From assembly GCF_001586255.1 (NCBI RefSeq), contig NZ_CP014544.1, positions 537,001 through 601,000 on the forward strand: a stretch of 64,000 nucleotides of DNA, written 5' to 3'. How positions within the stretch are numbered: position 1 is the stretch's first letter; every line of letters begins with the position of its first letter. The DNA comes from Zhongshania aliphaticivorans. GTDB taxonomy: Bacteria > Pseudomonadota > Gammaproteobacteria > Pseudomonadales > Spongiibacteraceae. The notes under the pieces are model-generated. The model was not told the origin of the DNA and searched no databases. It was given only the letters and a program-made list of their open reading frames with translations. Below, one piece after another: positions 37,868-47,825 of this stretch. The position numbers and the translations under genes are program-made.

Positions 37868-38857
37868 ATGTCAGATAGCGATATTATACCGTCTGTACGA
37901 ATCTACAGTGGTGAGAAATTCACCACCGAAAGAGGCGTTAGGGCGATTAAGGATGGTATTAAGGCGACTAATCAAACCCAAGCCCGGCTAGCAAAGCCTG
38001 ATTGGCTGCGCGTTAAAATTCCGGGCGGCGATGCTTATAAAAAAGTGGCGTCAATTGTCTCCGAAAATAGACTCGCGACGGTTTGTGAAGAGGCAAAGTG
38101 CCCAAATTTGCAGGAGTGTTGGAGCGCGGGTACGGCAACCATTATGTTAATGGGCGATGTGTGTACACGAGCTTGCCGGTTTTGCGCAGTAAACACGGGT
38201 AACCCCAAAGGGGCTTTGGACGCTGATGAGCCGGAGCGCACGGCGCGATCCGTCGAGCTGATGAAGCTTAAATACGTGGTGCTGACATCGGTCAATCGCG
38301 ATGATTTGGCTGACGGCGGTGCCGGTCACTACGCTGCCTGTGTTAAGCGGGTGAAAGAATTAAATCCCGATACTGCTGTTGAGGCCTTAACCCCAGATTT
38401 TGAAGGGGTATTAAGCGATGTTGAAGCGGTGGTTGATTCTGGGATCGAAGTGTTTGCACAGAATATTGAGACGGTAAGGCGCCTAACCCACCCGGTGCGT
38501 GATCCTCGAGCGGGCTATCAGCAAACCCTCGATGTCTTGGCACATGCTAAACGCTACAAGCCAGAAGTATTAAGCAAAACGAGCTTAATGCTTGGTCTGG
38601 GTGAAACCGACCAAGAAATCCTAGAGACAATGGATGATTTGCGAAGGGCTAATGTCGATATTTTGACGCTGGGTCAGTACTTGCAGCCAACGGTAAATCA
38701 TTTGCCGATTGCACGCTATGTAACGCCTGCTGAGTTTGAAAATTACCGCCAATTAGGTTTGGAGAAGGGATTTTTAGAAGTGGTTTCTGGTGTTATGGTG
38801 CGCTCTAGTTACCGCGCTGAGCAGGTGCTGCAAAAGAATAATGTGGGACTTGGCTAA
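37868..38857 (+). CDS. lipA: Lipoyl synthase
   Basis: Radical-SAM enzyme that inserts two sulfurs into octanoyl groups of E2 subunits. The auxiliary cluster cysteines are C73, C78 and C84 ([13 protein letters not shown]). The SAM cluster is C99-x3-C103-x2-C106 (CTRACRFC). The R312-S-S-Y motif ([10 protein letters not shown]) closes the active site. The length of 329 residues is normal. No lipB is next to it. It is a housekeeping gene standing at the left edge of the accessory island. Confidence 0.97.
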   Translation: MSDSDIIPSVRIYSGEKFTTERGVRAIKDGIKATNQTQARLAKPDWLRVKIPGGDAYKKVASIVSENRLATVCEEAKCPNLQECWSAGTATIMLMGDVCTRACRFCAVNTGNPKGALDADEPERTARSVELMKLKYVVLTSVNRDDLADGGAGHYAACVKRVKELNPDTAVEALTPDFEGVLSDVEAVVDSGIEVFAQNIETVRRLTHPVRDPRAGYQQTLDVLAHAKRYKPEVLSKTSLMLGLGETDQEILETMDDLRRANVDILTLGQYLQPTVNHLPIARYVTPAEFENYRQLGLEKGFLEVVSGVMVRSSYRAEQVLQKNNVGLG

Positions 38858-39265
38858 TCCCCAATAGGTATTCTTATATATTCTGCTGGCCCCGAATAGC
38901 TAAATCAATGATGTGTCGAGGCAGGTGTGGCTTATGTGGCGGCAGTAAGCGGCTGGAACCACCACATAATCTAAAACTCATTGTTCGCTGCTAATTTATA
39001 TAATTTAGAGCATTTACGGCAACGCCCGTTGCCGCTACTCATCTTCTTGTGGGTTTGATCTCACAACTCTTTTGCTCCAGAAAACGTGCGCCTCAATCCC
39101 ATGAGCTGCGCATAAATCCTATACCAACGAAATTATATAATTCATAACGCGGTAAATGATTCGTATCTATCTTTGCGATTATGGTAATTCCGCTATTGTG
39201 ATATGGCTGCCCACCTAATTCATTTCTTGGGGTGGCTTGGCGTTGCTTGGCTCTTCATCATTAAC
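38858..39265. other. Gap between lipA and the ISL3 element
   Basis: About 410 bp with no gene. CGGCAAC-GCCC-GTTGCCG at 39017-39034 is a clean 7-bp hairpin without a T-run, possibly a terminator relic. TTATGTGG and CCACATAA near 38930-38970 form another weak hairpin. Confidence 0.4.
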
Positions 39266-40531
39266 GGGGGACACCGGCATTCATTAAACTGAATTTGCGA
39301 AGAAACAGTTTGATGGAGAATACCGATGTCCCACGCAGGAAGAATTATAGGCATACCTGGCCTTGAGATTGAACGGGTAGTTCGCAGGAAAGGGATCGAA
39401 GTCTGGGCAAAGCCTGTGCACAGGCCGCCTTGTAAGCATTGTCAGGGCAATGGCCTGAGGATTAAGGCCACGTATCTTAGGACGGTGAAACACACTCGTC
39501 AGGGGAATCAAGTGATGACCTTGCACCTTCGAGTACCCAAGTACCATTGTCAGGAGTGTAAACGTTATTTCCGTCATTCTTTCACGGGTATTCGGCCGCG
39601 TTACCGTGCTTCTGAAGCGTATCGGCTGGAAGTATTCGAGGCCCATGATGGCGGCGTGACCCAGCGCAAGCTCTCGCGAACCCACCTCATCAGCCCGGCG
39701 ACCGTAGAGCGTTGGTATCAGCACCATATTAACCAGAAGCGTTCCGAGGGGGATCGCCGATATTGCCCCCGCGTCTTGGGGATTGATGAGCATTTCTTTA
39801 CCCGTAAAAAGGGTTATGCGACTACGCTTACCGACCTCAAGAATCACAAAGTGTTTGATGTTCAACTAGGACGATCAGAATTGAGTTTGCGCCGCTATTT
39901 AAAGGCCCTTGAGGGACGAGAGCGCGTTCAGGTTGTGGTGATGGACCTCTCGGAAACGTACCGCAGCATTGCCCGCCGCTACTTTCCCAATGCCGCGATC
40001 GTGGCTGACCGATTCCATGTGGTCAGACTTATTAACCAGCACTTTTTAAGTGTCTGGAAGCAGCATGATCCTGAGGGCAGAAAGAACCGCGGTTTGATCA
40101 GTTTAATGCGCCGTCATCAGTGGAATTTGCGGGATGAGCAGCACGCCAACCTTATGCAGTATTTGGCTGATTACCCAGTGCTGCAAGCACTGTATGTAGC
40201 CAAACAACGGCTGATCCGGTTTGTGCTGCTCAAGACCCTGACGCGCAAGAAAGCCAGCATCAAGTTGCCGGTATTTATGAGATTGCTTGAAGAGCTCGCT
40301 GAGAGCCCGCTACGAGCGCTAGCTAACACATTGCGCTCATGGTTGAAGCCCATTGTGGCCATGTGGCGATTTAGTAAAAGTAACGGAATAACTGAGGGCT
40401 TCCACAGCAAGATGGAAATAATTTCAAGGCGAGCGTATGGTTTTAGAAACTTTGAAAATTACAGGATAAGAGTGCTAGCCCATTGTGGATGGGACGGGAT
40501 TATAAACAGGGTTTAATGAGTGCTATCCCCC
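39266..40531 (+). mobile_element. ISL3-family insertion sequence
   Basis: A 1266-bp element with one transposase. The ends are imperfect inverted repeats: left GGGGGACACCGG then CATTCATTAAAC (from 39266), right reading inward GGGGGATAG then CACTCATTAAAC (from 40531). The flanking 8-mers (TCATTAAC and GATAATGG) do not match, so no target duplication is visible. That suggests either rearrangement after insertion or that my end calls are a few bases off. Confidence 0.75.
39326..40516 (+). CDS. ISL3-family transposase
   Basis: A 396-residue DDE transposase of the ISL3 family. The N-terminal zinc finger has PPCKHCQG and YHCQECKRYF. A HTH follows (TQRKLSRTHLISPATVERW). The catalytic core starts at LGIDEHFF (first D) and VVVMDLSETYR (second D), with GITEGFHSKMEIISRRAYGF near the end providing the E. 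ADRFHVVRLINQ is the family's recognisable block. It appears intact. Confidence 0.93.
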   Translation: MSHAGRIIGIPGLEIERVVRRKGIEVWAKPVHRPPCKHCQGNGLRIKATYLRTVKHTRQGNQVMTLHLRVPKYHCQECKRYFRHSFTGIRPRYRASEAYRLEVFEAHDGGVTQRKLSRTHLISPATVERWYQHHINQKRSEGDRRYCPRVLGIDEHFFTRKKGYATTLTDLKNHKVFDVQLGRSELSLRRYLKALEGRERVQVVVMDLSETYRSIARRYFPNAAIVADRFHVVRLINQHFLSVWKQHDPEGRKNRGLISLMRRHQWNLRDEQHANLMQYLADYPVLQALYVAKQRLIRFVLLKTLTRKKASIKLPVFMRLLEELAESPLRALANTLRSWLKPIVAMWRFSKSNGITEGFHSKMEIISRRAYGFRNFENYRIRVLAHCGWDGIINRV

Positions 40532-40724
40532 GATAATGGGGTAGAGCCCGTTGCTTGTCGGTAGGGTTTTGCTATGAATCAGGGGCGCGGTCTACTAGAC
40601 CTATATTGTTGAATGAGTGCGACAAGATCGTCTCAGCTTTTATTGATTTGAGTGCATGGAGGCGCTTGTTGGCAGTAGGTTTAAACTCAAGAGTGTCGCC
40701 GAAGTTTAAAACCAACAGGCGAAA

Positions 40725-40759
40725 AAAAACGGCAAATCAAAATATGATTTGCCGTTTTT
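40725..40759 (+). terminator. Strong rho-independent terminator
   Basis: AAAAACGGCAAATCA (40725-40739) pairs perfectly with TGATTTGCCGTTTTT (40745-40759) around an AAATA loop. The A- and T-flanks make it bidirectional. No intact gene ends here now; it may belong to a gene lost when the ISL3 element inserted. Confidence 0.8.
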
Positions 40760-40810
40760 AATGTGGTGGTTATGAGAGTTCCAAAATACGTACTTATTAA
40801 ATGTACTAAA

Positions 40811-40840
40811 TTGACCTATTTTGACGTTATTAGCTATGCT
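40811..40840 (+). promoter_or_regulatory. Candidate promoter of the dual recombinase
   Basis: TTGACC at 40811-40816 and TATGCT at 40835-40840 are spaced by 18 bp. This lies 48 bp before the GTG start at 40888. An alternative -35, TTGACG, is at 40821-40826. Confidence 0.4.
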
Positions 40841-40887
40841 ATAAGGGTGCAGGAGATTTTATCCGGTGGAAATAAGAGCATTTAAAG

Positions 40888-43800
40888 GTGAAGGAAGACA
40901 CTCAAGATCGGCACAGTACCGACGAAAAGCTCGTGACCTTCAGGCTGCCGTCGCGCTATGAAGGTATATCTGATTGGGCAAACAAGGCCGGCTTTCACGA
41001 TGAGCTGGAGATCGCTTATTTTTGCCTTGGCAGACCTGAGGATCCTCGAGTAATACACAATTTTGCTAGCGAGTTTACCCAGCCAATCTCCGAGCCAATA
41101 TTAGCAGAGTGGGCAGACAAACCGATAGTATCTCGCCTGTGGGAATTCTCAAAATCGCTAAGCAATACCAACGAACATATCCCCAAAGCTGACTCATCCA
41201 TTTCTCACAAAGGAAAATCTGCACAAGGCACTAAGTCTGAGTTTTCCCCACTGACTTCCAGATATTACCTGCTTGCTATGATCGTGAACCCCCGGTCCCA
41301 TAGCGATCAGGACAAAATCGCCGAGAGCCGCCAAAGGCTTCGACTTTGGTTAATCCTTCAGGCAGCTATGCGCATTGCCGAGGAAGGCTGCATCTCCGAT
41401 AGCAATATCAGCTGGGCGGCACGCCATATTACCCTAGACAGGATTGATCCAAAGTGGGAGAAGGTTGATGAATTACTCACCCACGCTCGGCATGAAACTC
41501 AAGGCTTTCCAAACACGTTTCAGTGGTTCAGTTATGCGATAGAAAAGGTTGCATCTGGGCTTTCCGCGCACGCCAATGTTTCTGATAAGCGATTCCTTGG
41601 CGCGATCTCTCCTATTGCCAGAGGCTATTGCAGCCCATTACCCATTTCTGTGGACGTCGATTCCCCAGGCATCTATCCGCAGTTAGGTTCAGTCAGGATT
41701 GAGGGCCTGCCGTTGGGTCTCCTGGACCCGGAACTGCCGGTAATACAAAACCTCCCAAGTACGGCTGACAATGACGAGGACGAACCAGACAGCACGCTCG
41801 TGGAAGTTGACTCATCGGATACTGATGAGGAGCAAGCACTTACTTCTCGGTCTGTCTTTCTCTATTCTGCCGAGGAATCTCAATATTTGCCCTGGAGTTG
41901 GGATAAGCTCTTGCCGCCGGAATTACTTCAATTTGAGGCATGGCTGGAAAACATAGCTAGCTCCAAGGAGCTAGTCCAGTCCCTCGGCGCCGCGATCGCA
42001 AAAATTGGGACTCTTGTCGGGCGCTCGCTTTACCATGCTCAAAGAATCGAGATCGATGCGACTGCTGGGGACGACTGGCGAATTACGCCTGATTATCGTC
42101 ATATTCAACGACAATCGCCGCGTCGACATAGTGCGTGGCGCCCACAATCTCCGCAGGAACAAGCGGAGGTGCACCCATATTCGGAAATCATCCGCTTAGA
42201 GCTCCCGCAAGACATCACATCGGCCTTGAGAAGGGTCGCCAGAGAGCGAGCCGCGGGCAAAGCTACTTTAGGTAGCTTATGGAATGAAGTTAACCCTACT
42301 ACCAAAATCACTACATGGTTTGATGGGGTAGCAAAAGAGCAGTTTCCAAGGGTGACTAGCGGGAAACTGGCCCAAGTAGCAGCGCAGCGAGTTTTCGAAA
42401 ATACTGGCGACCATAATCTTGCTCGAATTGTGACTGCATTGCCGCAAAGTGGACTACCTGCGGCATGTGGTTATGCCAACTGGGATGTAAGCACCATTGC
42501 TAAAGGGCTCGATTTGCCCGTGGTCACAGACAATGTCGACTTAGCGACCTTGATGCTTGGCAGTTTGCTAGCCCCGATTGAATCGGTATTATCTCAAGGT
42601 ATTACTGAAGCAAAATCCTTGTTAGCTGGAGACCAGGATCTCGTTAGCTTTCATAATAGGTATACTCAGTATTGCTTGCTGGCGCTGTATGCGGGTACTG
42701 CTAGCAGGTACTTGAAATCACCTTTTGAACTACTCGACCACTTCAACTTTAAACATCTTTGTGCATACATTAATGATAAGTCGGATGGTGCTCGTCACAA
42801 TGGGCGAATAGTGCCGCTTCCCGAGCAATTGGCCAAGCTACTGGCAGCTTACCTTGATTATCTTGTGCGACTTCAAAAATATCTAGAAGCCTTGCGCCCT
42901 GAGCTGGCTGGAAAATTACTAGCATTACTGGAGCGTAAGGGCGGTGACCTTCCGCTGTTTTTCTTCTTGGATGAGCAACTTAGTTGGCATCAAACATCTG
43001 ACGGCGACCTCCTCGGCTTGCCCATTATTGGCTGGTCACTTCCACCAAACCTGTTTCGGCACCGATATTCGCAGCGACTCGCCCGCGCTGGTGTGCCCTG
43101 CGACGTTATCGATGGTTGGATGGGGCACTCCGAACGAGGAGGCGCGGCTTATGGGGACTATTCGCCTAGGTGTTGGATCAATGATGCGGATCAGTACCGC
43201 CTGGCATATAACGCCATTTATGACTCACTTGGTTTTGATGTTATAGGTGCGCCGGCAGCGTTACCTAGCTACTTAGGCTCACGGGCAAAAAAGCGGAGCT
43301 ATATTGAGCCAAGCATTTATGGCTTAAAAGAAAGAGCTCTGTACCGACGCCAGAGGTATAGAAATGCCCGGAGAATTGCACAGCAAGAAATTAAACTGTT
43401 TATTGGCGAGAAAGAGCTTGAGGATCTAAATCCTACGGAGATCGAAAAGCTCGGGAATCGCATGCTGAAGCGAGAAAATGGACTGCCTCATCCTGACGCC
43501 GGTATTCGATTTCGTGTTCTTGAGCAATTCCTGAAATCAAGAGACAGTAAGCACACTCGCTCTATTAGGAAAAAAATCCTTAAGCGGGAAGAGGAGCGAA
43601 ATCTGATTGCGGGAAGCTTGCCTGCAGATTTGGATCGCTATGAGAACGCAAAACAGTGGGCAAAACATGCGACGATCACCATTCAGAAGGGCTCGGTAAA
43701 TAAAACTACCGCGCTGATTGTCGGTACGATACTGCTATGCATCGATAAAAGGCTAAGCTACCGCGGTATGTTATTGGATGTACTTAACGGACGGAACTTC

Positions 43801-46263
43801 CGGCTCATCCAACATAAGAAGAAATATTTTATTGAATACAGTGAGGAATGGGATACCGGTGATTATGATGCGCCGGTCCAGCGCCATGAAATTAGTTATA
43901 AAACAGCATCCCTGCTTCATTTCGGTTGCACAAATTCACGGCTAGCAGATCTAAACTCTCTGCAAATCCCGTCAGAACTGAATGCGTTAAAAAAGTGCAT
44001 TTCGCCAGACATAGCGAAAGAAGCGTTTTCAGTGAAAGAGTTTTTGACGCAGCTTACTAAAATTATTGGACAAGCTAACCTTATAGAACTCCCTGGGATG
44101 GTGGCTGGCGCGCTCAGTGAAAGAGTGCCACCGACGAGCTTAAATTGGCAGGATATATTTCGGTTGCAACACGGGGTATACATCACGCTACCGAATGTGG
44201 AACCAAACTCGGACGTATTTCAAGACTTTAGGTTTAATCAGAGAGTAGCGATTGAGAGCGACGCCCAAGTTCTCCAAGGCAATGCAAAGGGGCTATACAA
44301 TGAAGTGACAAACATTCTTAGTAACTATGAGAAGAAAAAGGCAAAAAAAATCGCTAAAGAAATCCAAAATTCTTGTCATACTTACCGAGGGAAAGTAAGT
44401 ACGTCAATCCTGATGGTGGCCTACTGGATAAGCCACGTCATAGAAAAAGGAAAAGGCCGGGGTAAGCACCATGTGCCTTACGCCATGAATAGCGTACAAG
44501 ATTACTTCAGCTGTCTACGGCTAGCTTTTCAGGGCTTAGCCTATTCCTGTGACCTACTCTCAATGGATTCCGATGCGATTACCGATCTCTATCATGATAT
44601 GGTGGAATCCCGCAGAGATCGTGGAAGGAAAATCGGATATTTTAGTGAGCGATTGAGGACTTTCCATCGTTGGGCAGTGAAGTTTGGAGTAAAAAATCCA
44701 GACTGGTCTGAAATAGACACTGAAGATAACCACCGGAGTGTAAGCCCCGGGTGTATATCGGAGAAAGAATACTTAGATTGCCAGGAATATATCCGCGCTG
44801 CTTATGGCGAAGATAGCCAACTCGCATTATTTCTAGGGTTTGTGCTTCTACTTACATTCCGGTTTGGGCTGCGAGGAAATGAAGCCTTGGGGTTGCGTCG
44901 CCAAGATTGGTGTCAGTGGCAGAGTTTTACATGGGTGCTTATTCGAGATAACCGAATTCGCCAGCTGAAGCGAAAAAGCAGTCGACGCGCTGTACCGCTG
45001 CTATTCAATCTGACGCCGCATGAAATAGAGCTCATCGAAAAAGTGTTGGCGAATTACGACAGTATTGCGGGGACGGAAAAGAATGCGCCTATGCTTTGTG
45101 AGGTACGCGGCGGGCGCGTTGATCAATGGGCAGCATGCCGTGAAATCCAGGAAACGCTTACTGTTATTTTGCGAACAATTACTGGAAGCAAGACCTTAAC
45201 TCCCCACCATTGTCGCCATGCATTCTATAACCACATTGCCCCAATACTGCTTGGATGTGAAACTCCTACAGGGAGTAAGCTTTGCAAAAACATAGATGCG
45301 GATACATTGCAGGGAGTTGTGTTGGGGCAACATCAAGGTAGATCGATTAGGTCATCGATAGGCTTGGCAAGATTGATGGGGCACAGTGGCGCATCGTCTG
45401 GCCTTAAAAACTACAATCACCTCATGACCGAATGGGCCGATTCGCTCACGCCCGTCAGAACTGAACGAGCACTTGTTATCAATGGTATTTTTAATACGGC
45501 GGAATTTGAACGAATTCACATGGAGAAGTTTCCCCAGGCACCTGATATTTCTTTTCGAGATCCAACACTATTATCGACTATCAGGTTGCTTCGGCTCGTT
45601 GCTCAAGGGAGATCTTACCAAAGTGCAGGGAAGCTAGTCGCATTGCATCCTGACTTTGTATGTTCAGTCCAAGCGAATTTTGACAAAGCCAATGAGGTCA
45701 TGCGTTTTAAAAAACGTGGGGAGAACGGGTGGTTTAAAGGAAAAACAGCGCCTAATGCGATTCTGCACTATATTAATGATTCTGCATGGGTTCGTTTTAT
45801 AGAGCTAGCTGAAAAATTTGAGATCTTTCCGGTACCAGGCTGCCCTGCCGTTGACGAATTACCACTTTTGCTTGGAATGAACAGACAGCTAAAAATGAGT
45901 CATGATCGTCACTGTATAATCGTAAAGCACACGTTTGATATACTCGGCATAGAAAGCAATCGCTATGATGTGTATGCCACTGAAGATGACCCGATAGTGA
46001 CCAGTTTTCTTGTTGAACAGGGATTTCAAGTAAAAACGATTGAAAGAGTCTCTGAGTCTGGAAAAAGTGTGCAACTCGATGTATTCAAACGTCCTGTTGA
46101 AGAAAGACGAGGTGGTATTTATGATTATGGAGCGATAATCATTGGGCCGACCGGTGATGGGGTTGTAAGAAACTCTTATGAAATGGCGGTGGGTTTTCTT
46201 GCAGTTTCGATAATGCTGGTCTGGGGTTCTGAGACTTGCAACAAGATGATGGCTGTCAATTGA
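40888..46263 (+). CDS. Giant protein with two tyrosine-recombinase catalytic domains
   Basis: A single open frame of 1791 residues (GTG start; a stop lies just upstream at 40873). Domain 1: R607 in YAGTASRYLK, N721-L-F-R724 where HxxR is expected, H747 in GWMGHSE, and Y755 or Y758 in AAYGDYS. Domain 2: R1329 in RFGLRGNEALGLR, H1440-H-C-R1443, H1499 in LMGHSG, and Y1509 in LKNYNH. Domain 2 keeps the full R-H-R-H-Y set; domain 1 has lost the first box-II histidine. An acidic linker (DNDEDEPDS) lies near residues 290-315. A 500-residue spacer separates the domains and a 280-residue tail follows. Ordinary integrases are 300-450 residues. The neighbours are an ISL3 element and TA genes, so it probably mobilises an island, but its target site is unknown. 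Confidence 0.85.
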   Translation: MKEDTQDRHSTDEKLVTFRLPSRYEGISDWANKAGFHDELEIAYFCLGRPEDPRVIHNFASEFTQPISEPILAEWADKPIVSRLWEFSKSLSNTNEHIPKADSSISHKGKSAQGTKSEFSPLTSRYYLLAMIVNPRSHSDQDKIAESRQRLRLWLILQAAMRIAEEGCISDSNISWAARHITLDRIDPKWEKVDELLTHARHETQGFPNTFQWFSYAIEKVASGLSAHANVSDKRFLGAISPIARGYCSPLPISVDVDSPGIYPQLGSVRIEGLPLGLLDPELPVIQNLPSTADNDEDEPDSTLVEVDSSDTDEEQALTSRSVFLYSAEESQYLPWSWDKLLPPELLQFEAWLENIASSKELVQSLGAAIAKIGTLVGRSLYHAQRIEIDATAGDDWRITPDYRHIQRQSPRRHSAWRPQSPQEQAEVHPYSEIIRLELPQDITSALRRVARERAAGKATLGSLWNEVNPTTKITTWFDGVAKEQFPRVTSGKLAQVAAQRVFENTGDHNLARIVTALPQSGLPAACGYANWDVSTIAKGLDLPVVTDNVDLATLMLGSLLAPIESVLSQGITEAKSLLAGDQDLVSFHNRYTQYCLLALYAGTASRYLKSPFELLDHFNFKHLCAYINDKSDGARHNGRIVPLPEQLAKLLAAYLDYLVRLQKYLEALRPELAGKLLALLERKGGDLPLFFFLDEQLSWHQTSDGDLLGLPIIGWSLPPNLFRHRYSQRLARAGVPCDVIDGWMGHSERGGAAYGDYSPRCWINDADQYRLAYNAIYDSLGFDVIGAPAALPSYLGSRAKKRSYIEPSIYGLKERALYRRQRYRNARRIAQQEIKLFIGEKELEDLNPTEIEKLGNRMLKRENGLPHPDAGIRFRVLEQFLKSRDSKHTRSIRKKILKREEERNLIAGSLPADLDRYENAKQWAKHATITIQKGSVNKTTALIVGTILLCIDKRLSYRGMLLDVLNGRNFRLIQHKKKYFIEYSEEWDTGDYDAPVQRHEISYKTASLLHFGCTNSRLADLNSLQIPSELNALKKCISPDIAKEAFSVKEFLTQLTKIIGQANLIELPGMVAGALSERVPPTSLNWQDIFRLQHGVYITLPNVEPNSDVFQDFRFNQRVAIESDAQVLQGNAKGLYNEVTNILSNYEKKKAKKIAKEIQNSCHTYRGKVSTSILMVAYWISHVIEKGKGRGKHHVPYAMNSVQDYFSCLRLAFQGLAYSCDLLSMDSDAITDLYHDMVESRRDRGRKIGYFSERLRTFHRWAVKFGVKNPDWSEIDTEDNHRSVSPGCISEKEYLDCQEYIRAAYGEDSQLALFLGFVLLLTFRFGLRGNEALGLRRQDWCQWQSFTWVLIRDNRIRQLKRKSSRRAVPLLFNLTPHEIELIEKVLANYDSIAGTEKNAPMLCEVRGGRVDQWAACREIQETLTVILRTITGSKTLTPHHCRHAFYNHIAPILLGCETPTGSKLCKNIDADTLQGVVLGQHQGRSIRSSIGLARLMGHSGASSGLKNYNHLMTEWADSLTPVRTERALVINGIFNTAEFERIHMEKFPQAPDISFRDPTLLSTIRLLRLVAQGRSYQSAGKLVALHPDFVCSVQANFDKANEVMRFKKRGENGWFKGKTAPNAILHYINDSAWVRFIELAEKFEIFPVPGCPAVDELPLLLGMNRQLKMSHDRHCIIVKHTFDILGIESNRYDVYATEDDPIVTSFLVEQGFQVKTIERVSESGKSVQLDVFKRPVEERRGGIYDYGAIIIGPTGDGVVRNSYEMAVGFLAVSIMLVWGSETCNKMMAVN

Positions 46264-46276
46264 CGGCCACCATCTT
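46243..46276. terminator. Hairpin shared by two convergent genes
   Basis: AAGATGATGGCTGTCAA and TTGACGGCCACCATCTT form a near-perfect 17-bp inverted repeat. It overlaps the stop codon of the recombinase (46261-46263) and lies 21 bp from the stop of the convergent 293-codon gene. A bidirectional terminator is the simplest reading. Confidence 0.55.
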
Positions 46277-46297
46277 GATTACTTGTAGAACGTAAAT

Positions 46298-47179
46298 TCA
46301 GCCAAGAACTTCTATGTCTTTGAGAGTAAAGGTTGGTTTGTCGGGCCGCTTCTCAAAAACTTTATCGGCGATATAGCGAATTTTCTTGCCAAAATGCTTA
46401 GCGTCGTTGAGCTTCTTGAAAAGTTTCGTGTCTTGTATTACAAAGTCTTTGGATGCCTCTACAATTCCAACGGAATCAAAAATATTCAGATACGCCGTAT
46501 TACGAAACTCTCGAAAACCGTCGACTGTCGCCAGTCCGGAAACTTTTTCTGCGGGAGGAAGATCAAATTCGAAGTTGTCAAACTCATCATAAAATCCAGT
46601 AGGTGCATTAGTCGAATTCAGATTTTCAATTCCAAACGGATGTGCGATTTTTATGCCGGACATGCGTTTACGTAGCTCATTAATCTGATCTGTAAGAAAT
46701 ACGACTTCCGGGGCAAGGAGCCCGGTTGACTCATCTCTGAAGAATAAATCCGGCTGGCTTTGCTGGACTCTGGCGCAGACGAATCCAGTGACATGAGATA
46801 GCTTCTCCGCTATTTCTCCAGCCTCATCAGAACCAACTAAAAATAAACACGTTCTCTGGTTCCGACTAATCTTAGAATTCTTGGCAGTCAAGTTTCGAGT
46901 AGACACGCTGACGTCGACTCCTGAGTAAAATTTTTCTATAACAGCGTTACATATGCATTTTAATTCGCCGGCAAATTTTTTCCGCACTCGAGAGCCAACA
47001 TCTTCATCATCATCGGTTGCAACCCAGTCTTCATTGAGATGAGTAACCAAGGAGCTTTGCGGAAAAAGGTATGCGAAAGGGATCCCGAATTCTGTTAGCT
47101 TGCGACCCAGAAATTTTACTGATTCGAGCTCAAATTTTTCGCCAAGAGAATATTCTGTTTTTTTCATATCCGTTTCCAT
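46298..47179 (-). CDS. Unknown protein convergent with the dual recombinase
   Basis: A 293-residue protein I do not recognise. ATG at 47167 (MKKTEYSLGEKFE) has GGAAACGGAT just ahead and may be the true start instead of 47179. The middle contains a strand-like TCLFLVGSDEAGEIAEKLS. No transmembrane segment, signal peptide or clear catalytic motif is seen. It is soluble and slightly acidic. It ends 34 bp from the recombinase stop with a shared hairpin, so it belongs to the same island. A regulatory or accessory recombination role would only be a guess. Confidence 0.6.
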   Translation of the reverse strand: METDMKKTEYSLGEKFELESVKFLGRKLTEFGIPFAYLFPQSSLVTHLNEDWVATDDDEDVGSRVRKKFAGELKCICNAVIEKFYSGVDVSVSTRNLTAKNSKISRNQRTCLFLVGSDEAGEIAEKLSHVTGFVCARVQQSQPDLFFRDESTGLLAPEVVFLTDQINELRKRMSGIKIAHPFGIENLNSTNAPTGFYDEFDNFEFDLPPAEKVSGLATVDGFREFRNTAYLNIFDSVGIVEASKDFVIQDTKLFKKLNDAKHFGKKIRYIADKVFEKRPDKPTFTLKDIEVLG

Positions 47180-47419
47180 TTTTCGCTAGTTAAAATAGCT
47201 AATGTAATATTTGATAAAAAATTACTGCTTACTTTCCACATAAACGACATGCAGTTACTCAGTCGATGCACTATTTATAACTCAAGAAAACGGAAATTAT
47301 TTAATCAGGAGGAAAAGTTGTACCTTGTAGGGTACAAAATGAAGCGAAAATTACTTTTAAGCCGTTCAAGTAATGAATAAAAGGCGTCGGAGTGAGGTCT
47401 GGCGCTCCGTGTCCTGAAC

Positions 47420-47450
47420 TTAAACTCGTCTAGCGGTCAAGGAGTGGCTC
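47420..47450. repeat. Degenerate dispersed repeat, copy 1
   Basis: TTAAACTCGTCTAGCGGTCA with following GGAGTGGCTC. The second copy is at 48218-48250. The shared core is TCGTCTAG followed by a G-x-TCA-x-GG pattern. Confidence 0.55.
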
Positions 47451-47605
47451 ACGCTAACTGAGCTAGAACACACAGTTAACAGTTAAGGAGTGACCGAGCT
47501 GTTTACGATGAAATTTCAGTAATTTTCGAATTGTTAATTACGAGATGAATCGAATAAGATCGAGGAAGATCTGGCACCCCATCATGTTAATGACGTGGCA
47601 ATGGG

Positions 47606-47635
47606 GCTTGGTCACCTTGCTGCCTTGAACTCTAC
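47606..47635. repeat. 30-bp degenerate repeat, copy 1
   Basis: GCTTGGTCACCTTGCTGCCT and the ten bases after it match 47775-47804 at about 26 of 30 positions, 169 bp apart. Confidence 0.55.
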
Positions 47636-47713
47636 GACTACAATTCGTCTACAGAGAATTAAGATTCTGGGAAAAGACATCTGAGATCAATTTCAGCGGA
47701 TAGGTAAGCAGAC

Positions 47714-47742
47714 CCATACCGATAACGGCAGCGACGGTATGG
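47714..47742. promoter_or_regulatory. 8-bp perfect hairpin
   Basis: CCATACCG pairs with CGGTATGG over a 13-base loop. It lies between the two copies of the 30-bp repeat. No T-run follows, so its role is unknown. Confidence 0.4.
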
Positions 47743-47774
47743 CCTCCATGATTGGAGATGAATGCGGCCGGTTC

Positions 47775-47804
47775 GCTTGGTCACCTTAGTGCCTTCACCT
47801 CTAC
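47775..47804. repeat. 30-bp degenerate repeat, copy 2
   Basis: GCTTGGTCACCTTAGTGCCT and the following ten bases mirror the copy at 47606-47635. Confidence 0.55.
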
Positions 47805-47825
47805 CTGACTTGCGAAAAGTTGTCG

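Noticed and set aside
40555-40761. 68-codon frame between the ISL3 element and the terminator
   Set aside because: No ribosome site and no identity; it runs into the terminator stem, so it is likely chance.
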